From Acanthosepion esculentum (Eukaryota; Mollusca; Cephalopoda; Sepiida; Sepiidae): a stretch of DNA of 64,000 nt. Where the stretch lies: positions 6,359,501-6,423,500 of the forward strand of contig CAXIWW010000817.1 of assembly GCA_964036315.1 (NCBI GenBank). The letters run 5' to 3'. The notes beneath the pieces were generated by a model that made no database searches, was not told the DNA's origin, and worked only from the letters and a program-made list of their open reading frames with translations. Every line of letters starts with the position of its first letter. Position 1 is the stretch's first letter. Made by a program: the position numbers and the translations under genes. This document shows, one piece after another, positions 60,762 to 64,000 of the stretch.

Positions 60762-63700
60762 CCATGCTGCTGGGCGTAGTCTAAAATCTTACATTAGACG
60801 CTCAAATATGGACCGGAAACCAACAGATCAGAGGCCATGTTGCTGGAAGTAGTTTATCTTTTTACATTAGACGCTAAAATATGCACCAGAAACCAATAGC
60901 ACAGAATCATGGCTGCTGGACGTAGTGTATCATCTTACACAAGACGCTCAAATATGGAACGGAAGCCAACAGGTCAGAGGCCATGCTGCTGGACGTAGTG
61001 TAAAATCTTACATTAGACGCTCAAATGTGGACTGGAAACCAACAGATGAGAGGCCATGCTGCTGGTCGTAGTTTATCTATTTAAATTAGACGCTCAAATA
61101 TGCACTAGAAACCAAGAGATGAGAAACAGTGCTGCTGGACGTAGTGTATCATCTTACACAAGACGCTCAAATATGGACCGGAAGCCAACAGGTCAGAGGC
61201 CATGCGGCTGGACGTAGTCTAAAATCTTACATTAGACGCTCAAATATGGACGTGAAACCAACAGATCGCAGGCCATGCTGCTGGACGTAGTTTATCTTTT
61301 TACATGAGAGGCTCAAATATCCACCAGAAGCCAACAGATCAGAATCACGGCTGCTGGACGTAGTGTATCATCTTACACAAGACGCTCAAATATGGACCGG
61401 AAGCCAACAGGTCAGAGGCCATGCTGCTGGACGTAGTCTAAAATCTTACATTAGACGCAAAAATATGGACCGGAAACCAACAGGTCAGAGGCCATGCTGC
61501 TGGACGTAGTTTAAAATCTTACATTAGATTCTCAAATATGGACCGGAAACCAACAGATCAGAGGCCATGTTGCTGGAAGTAGTTTATCTTTTTACATTAG
61601 ACGCTAAAATATTCACCAGAAACCAATAGCACAGAATCATGGCTGCTGGACGTAGTGTATCATCTTACACAAGACGCTCAAATATGGAACGGAAGCCAAC
61701 AGATCAGAGGCCATGCTGCTGGACGTAGTCTAAAATCTTACATTAGACGCACAAATATTGACCGGAAACCAACAGATCAGAGGCCATGCTGCTGAACGTA
61801 GCTTATCTTTTTACATTAGACCCTCAAATATGCACGAGAAACCAAGAGATCAGAAACAGTGCTGCTGGATGTAGTGTATCATCTAACACAAGACGCTCAA
61901 ATATGGACCGGAAGCCAACAGGTCAGAGGCCATGCTCCTGGACGTAGTTGAAAATCTTACATTAGACCCTCAAATATGGACCGGAAACCAACAGATCAGA
62001 GGCTATGCTGCTGGACGTAGTTTATCTTTTTACATTAGACGCTAAAATATGCACCAGAAACCAATAGCACAGAATCACGGGTGCTGGACGTAGTGTATCA
62101 TCTCACACAAGACGCTCAAATATGGACCGGAAGCTAACAGGTCAGAGGCCATGCTGCTGGACGTAGTGTAAAATCTTACATTAGACGCTCAAATATGGAC
62201 TGGAAACCAACAGATGAGAGGCCATGCTGCTGGACGTAGTTTATCTTTTTACATTAGACGCTAAAATATGCACCAGAAACCAATAGCACAGAATCACGGG
62301 TGCTGGACGTAGTGTATCATCTCACACAAGACGCACAAATATGGACCGGAAGCCAACAGGTCAGTGGCCATGCTGCTGGCGTAGTGTAAAATCTTAAATT
62401 AGACGCTCAAATATGGACTCGAAACCAAAACATGAGAGTCCATGCTGCTGGTCGTAATTTATCTTTTTACATTAGACGCTCAAATATGAACCAGAAACCA
62501 AGAGATGAGAGACAGGGCTGCTGGACGTAGTGTATCATCTTACACAAGATGCTCAGATATGGACCGGAAGCCAACAGGTCACAGTCCATGCGGCTGGACG
62601 TAGTCTAACGGCTTACATTAGACGCTCAAATATGGACTGGAAACCAACAGATCGCAGTCCATGCACCTGGACGTAGTTTATCTTTTTACATTAGAGGCTA
62701 AAATATACACCAGAAGCCAACAGATCAGAATCACGTCTGCTGGACGTACTGTATCATCTTACACAAGACGCTCAAATATGGACCGGAAGCCAACAGATGA
62801 GAGACAGGGCTGCTGGACGTAGTGTATCATCTTACATTAGACGCTCAAATATGGACCGGAAACCAACAGATCAGAGGCCATGCTGCTGGACGTAGTTTAT
62901 CTTTTTACATTAGTCCCTCAAATATGCACGAGAAACCAAGAGACCAGAAACAGTGCTGCTGGATGTAGTGTATCATCTAACACAAGACGCTCAAATATGG
63001 ACCGGAAGAAAACAGGTCAGAGGCCATGTTGCTGGACGTAGTCTAAAATCTTACATTAGACGCTCAAATATGATCCGGAAACCAAGAGATCAGAGGCCAT
63101 GCTGCTGGACGTAGTATATCTTTCTACGTTAGACGCTCAGATAGGCACCAGAACCAACAGATCAGAATCATGGCTGCTGGACGTAGTGTATCATCTTACA
63201 CAAGACGCTCAAATATGGACTTGAAGCCAACAGGTCAGAGGCCATGCTGCTGGACGTAATCTAAAAGCTTACATTAGACGCCCAAATATAGACCGGAATC
63301 CAACAGATCAGAGTCCATGCTGCTGGCCGTAGTTTATCTCTTTACATTAGACGCTCAAATATGCACCAGAAACAAACAGATCAGAATCATGTCTGCTGGA
63401 CGTAGTGTATCATCTTACACAAGACGCTCAAATATGGATCGGAAGCCAACAGGTCAGAGGCCATGCTGCTGGACGTAGTCTAAAATCTTACATTAGACGC
63501 ACAAATATGGACCGGAAACCAACAAATCAGCGGCCATGCTGCTGGTCGTATTTTATCTTTTTACATTAGACGCTCAAATATGCACGAGAAACCAAGAGAT
63601 CAGAAACAGGCATGCTGGATGTAGTGTATCATCTTACACAAGACGCTCAAATATGGACCGGAAGCCAACAGGTCAGAGGCCATGCTGCTGGACGTAGTCT

Positions 63701-64000
63701 AAAATCTTACATTAGACGCTCAAATATAGCCCGGAAACCAACAGATCAGAAGCCACGCTACTGGACGTAGTTTATCTTTTTACATTAGACGCTCAAATAT
63801 GCACCAGAATCCAAGAGATCAGAAACAGGTCTGCTGGACGTAGTGTATCATCTTACAGATTACGTTCAAATATGGACCGGAAGCCAACAGGTCAGAGGCC
63901 ATTCTGCTGGTGTAGTCTAAAAGGTTACATTAGACGCCCAAATATAGACCGGAATCCAACAGATCAGAGGCCATACTACTGGACGTAGTTTCTCTTTTTA
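60762..64000 (-). repeat. Family D satellite (-), continuing past the window
   Basis: About 44 monomers of 73 bp lie in reverse orientation, with cores such as gctgctggacgtagt and agacgctcaaatatgg. The same three types alternate as in the + block. A variant with aaaccaatagcacagaatca lies at 60,893, 61,623, 62,061 and 62,280, giving spacings of 730, 438 and 219 bp, all exact multiples of 73. I did not see this variant in the + block, so the two D arrays have diverged separately or come from different parts of a larger array. The array is cut by the window end. No gene is supported. Confidence 0.94.

Noticed and set aside
41132..64000. A CENP-B-box-like centromere protein site in the satellite monomers
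   Set aside because: I looked for the TTCG....CGGGA type pattern in families B, C and D and found no convincing match, so a centromeric role is not claimed.
1..64000. tRNA, rRNA or other structured RNA genes
   Set aside because: No stretch departs from the four repeats, and none of the monomers shows tRNA boxes or rRNA-like sequence on reading.

Overview
The whole window is satellite DNA. I find no protein-coding gene, RNA gene, transposon body or CRISPR array. Four unrelated tandem-repeat families, here called A, B, C and D, tile the 64 kb with no unique sequence between them. Long arrays with higher-order periodicity, block inversions and repeat-on-repeat junctions indicate eukaryotic heterochromatin (pericentromeric, subtelomeric, or from a sex or supernumerary chromosome). 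I cannot name the species: none of the four repeats is one I recognise, and no gene gives a taxonomic clue. The family names and orientations are mine.

Layout. 1-28,101: family A, C-rich strand on +, units of 31 and 43 bp. 28,102-33,679: family A inverted (G-rich strand on +). 33,680-37,382: family B (+), 60-bp unit. 37,383-41,131: family C, about 395-bp unit, in three pieces (+, -, +). 41,132-50,388: family D (+), 73-bp monomers in a 219-bp trimer. 50,389-53,080: family C (+), then a 41-bp inverted C scrap. 53,122-58,940: family B (-). 58,941-60,761: family B (+). 60,762-64,000: family D (-), running off the window. The order between 33.7 and 58.9 kb is B-C-D-C-B, and the inner parts of the two B arrays are inverted copies of each other, so this stretch is a large, partly decayed inverted duplication around a D core.

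History visible in the sequence. Family A has three zones: a diverged edge (1 to about 8.2 kb), a middle zone with 1.7-kb and 2.5-kb duplications (about 8.2-16.8 kb), and a more homogeneous zone with a 2,593-bp higher-order repeat (16.8-28.1 kb). The inverted A block carries the subfamily variants of the left edge, not those of its immediate neighbour. It also contains a 1.38-kb tandem duplication whose copies look identical apart from one homopolymer base. Five strand flips occur within a family (near 28,102; 37,575; 39,376; 53,080; 58,941), and several family-to-family junctions lie at short matches between the two repeats.

The many long open frames are a by-product of the repeats. Family A units are 31 and 43 bp, both one more than a multiple of three, and the consensus is free of stops, so all three frames of a strand read the same cycling peptide. 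Family B units are 60 bp (20 codons) and are also largely stop-free. This is the most unusual property of the window, but it is not evidence of genes.
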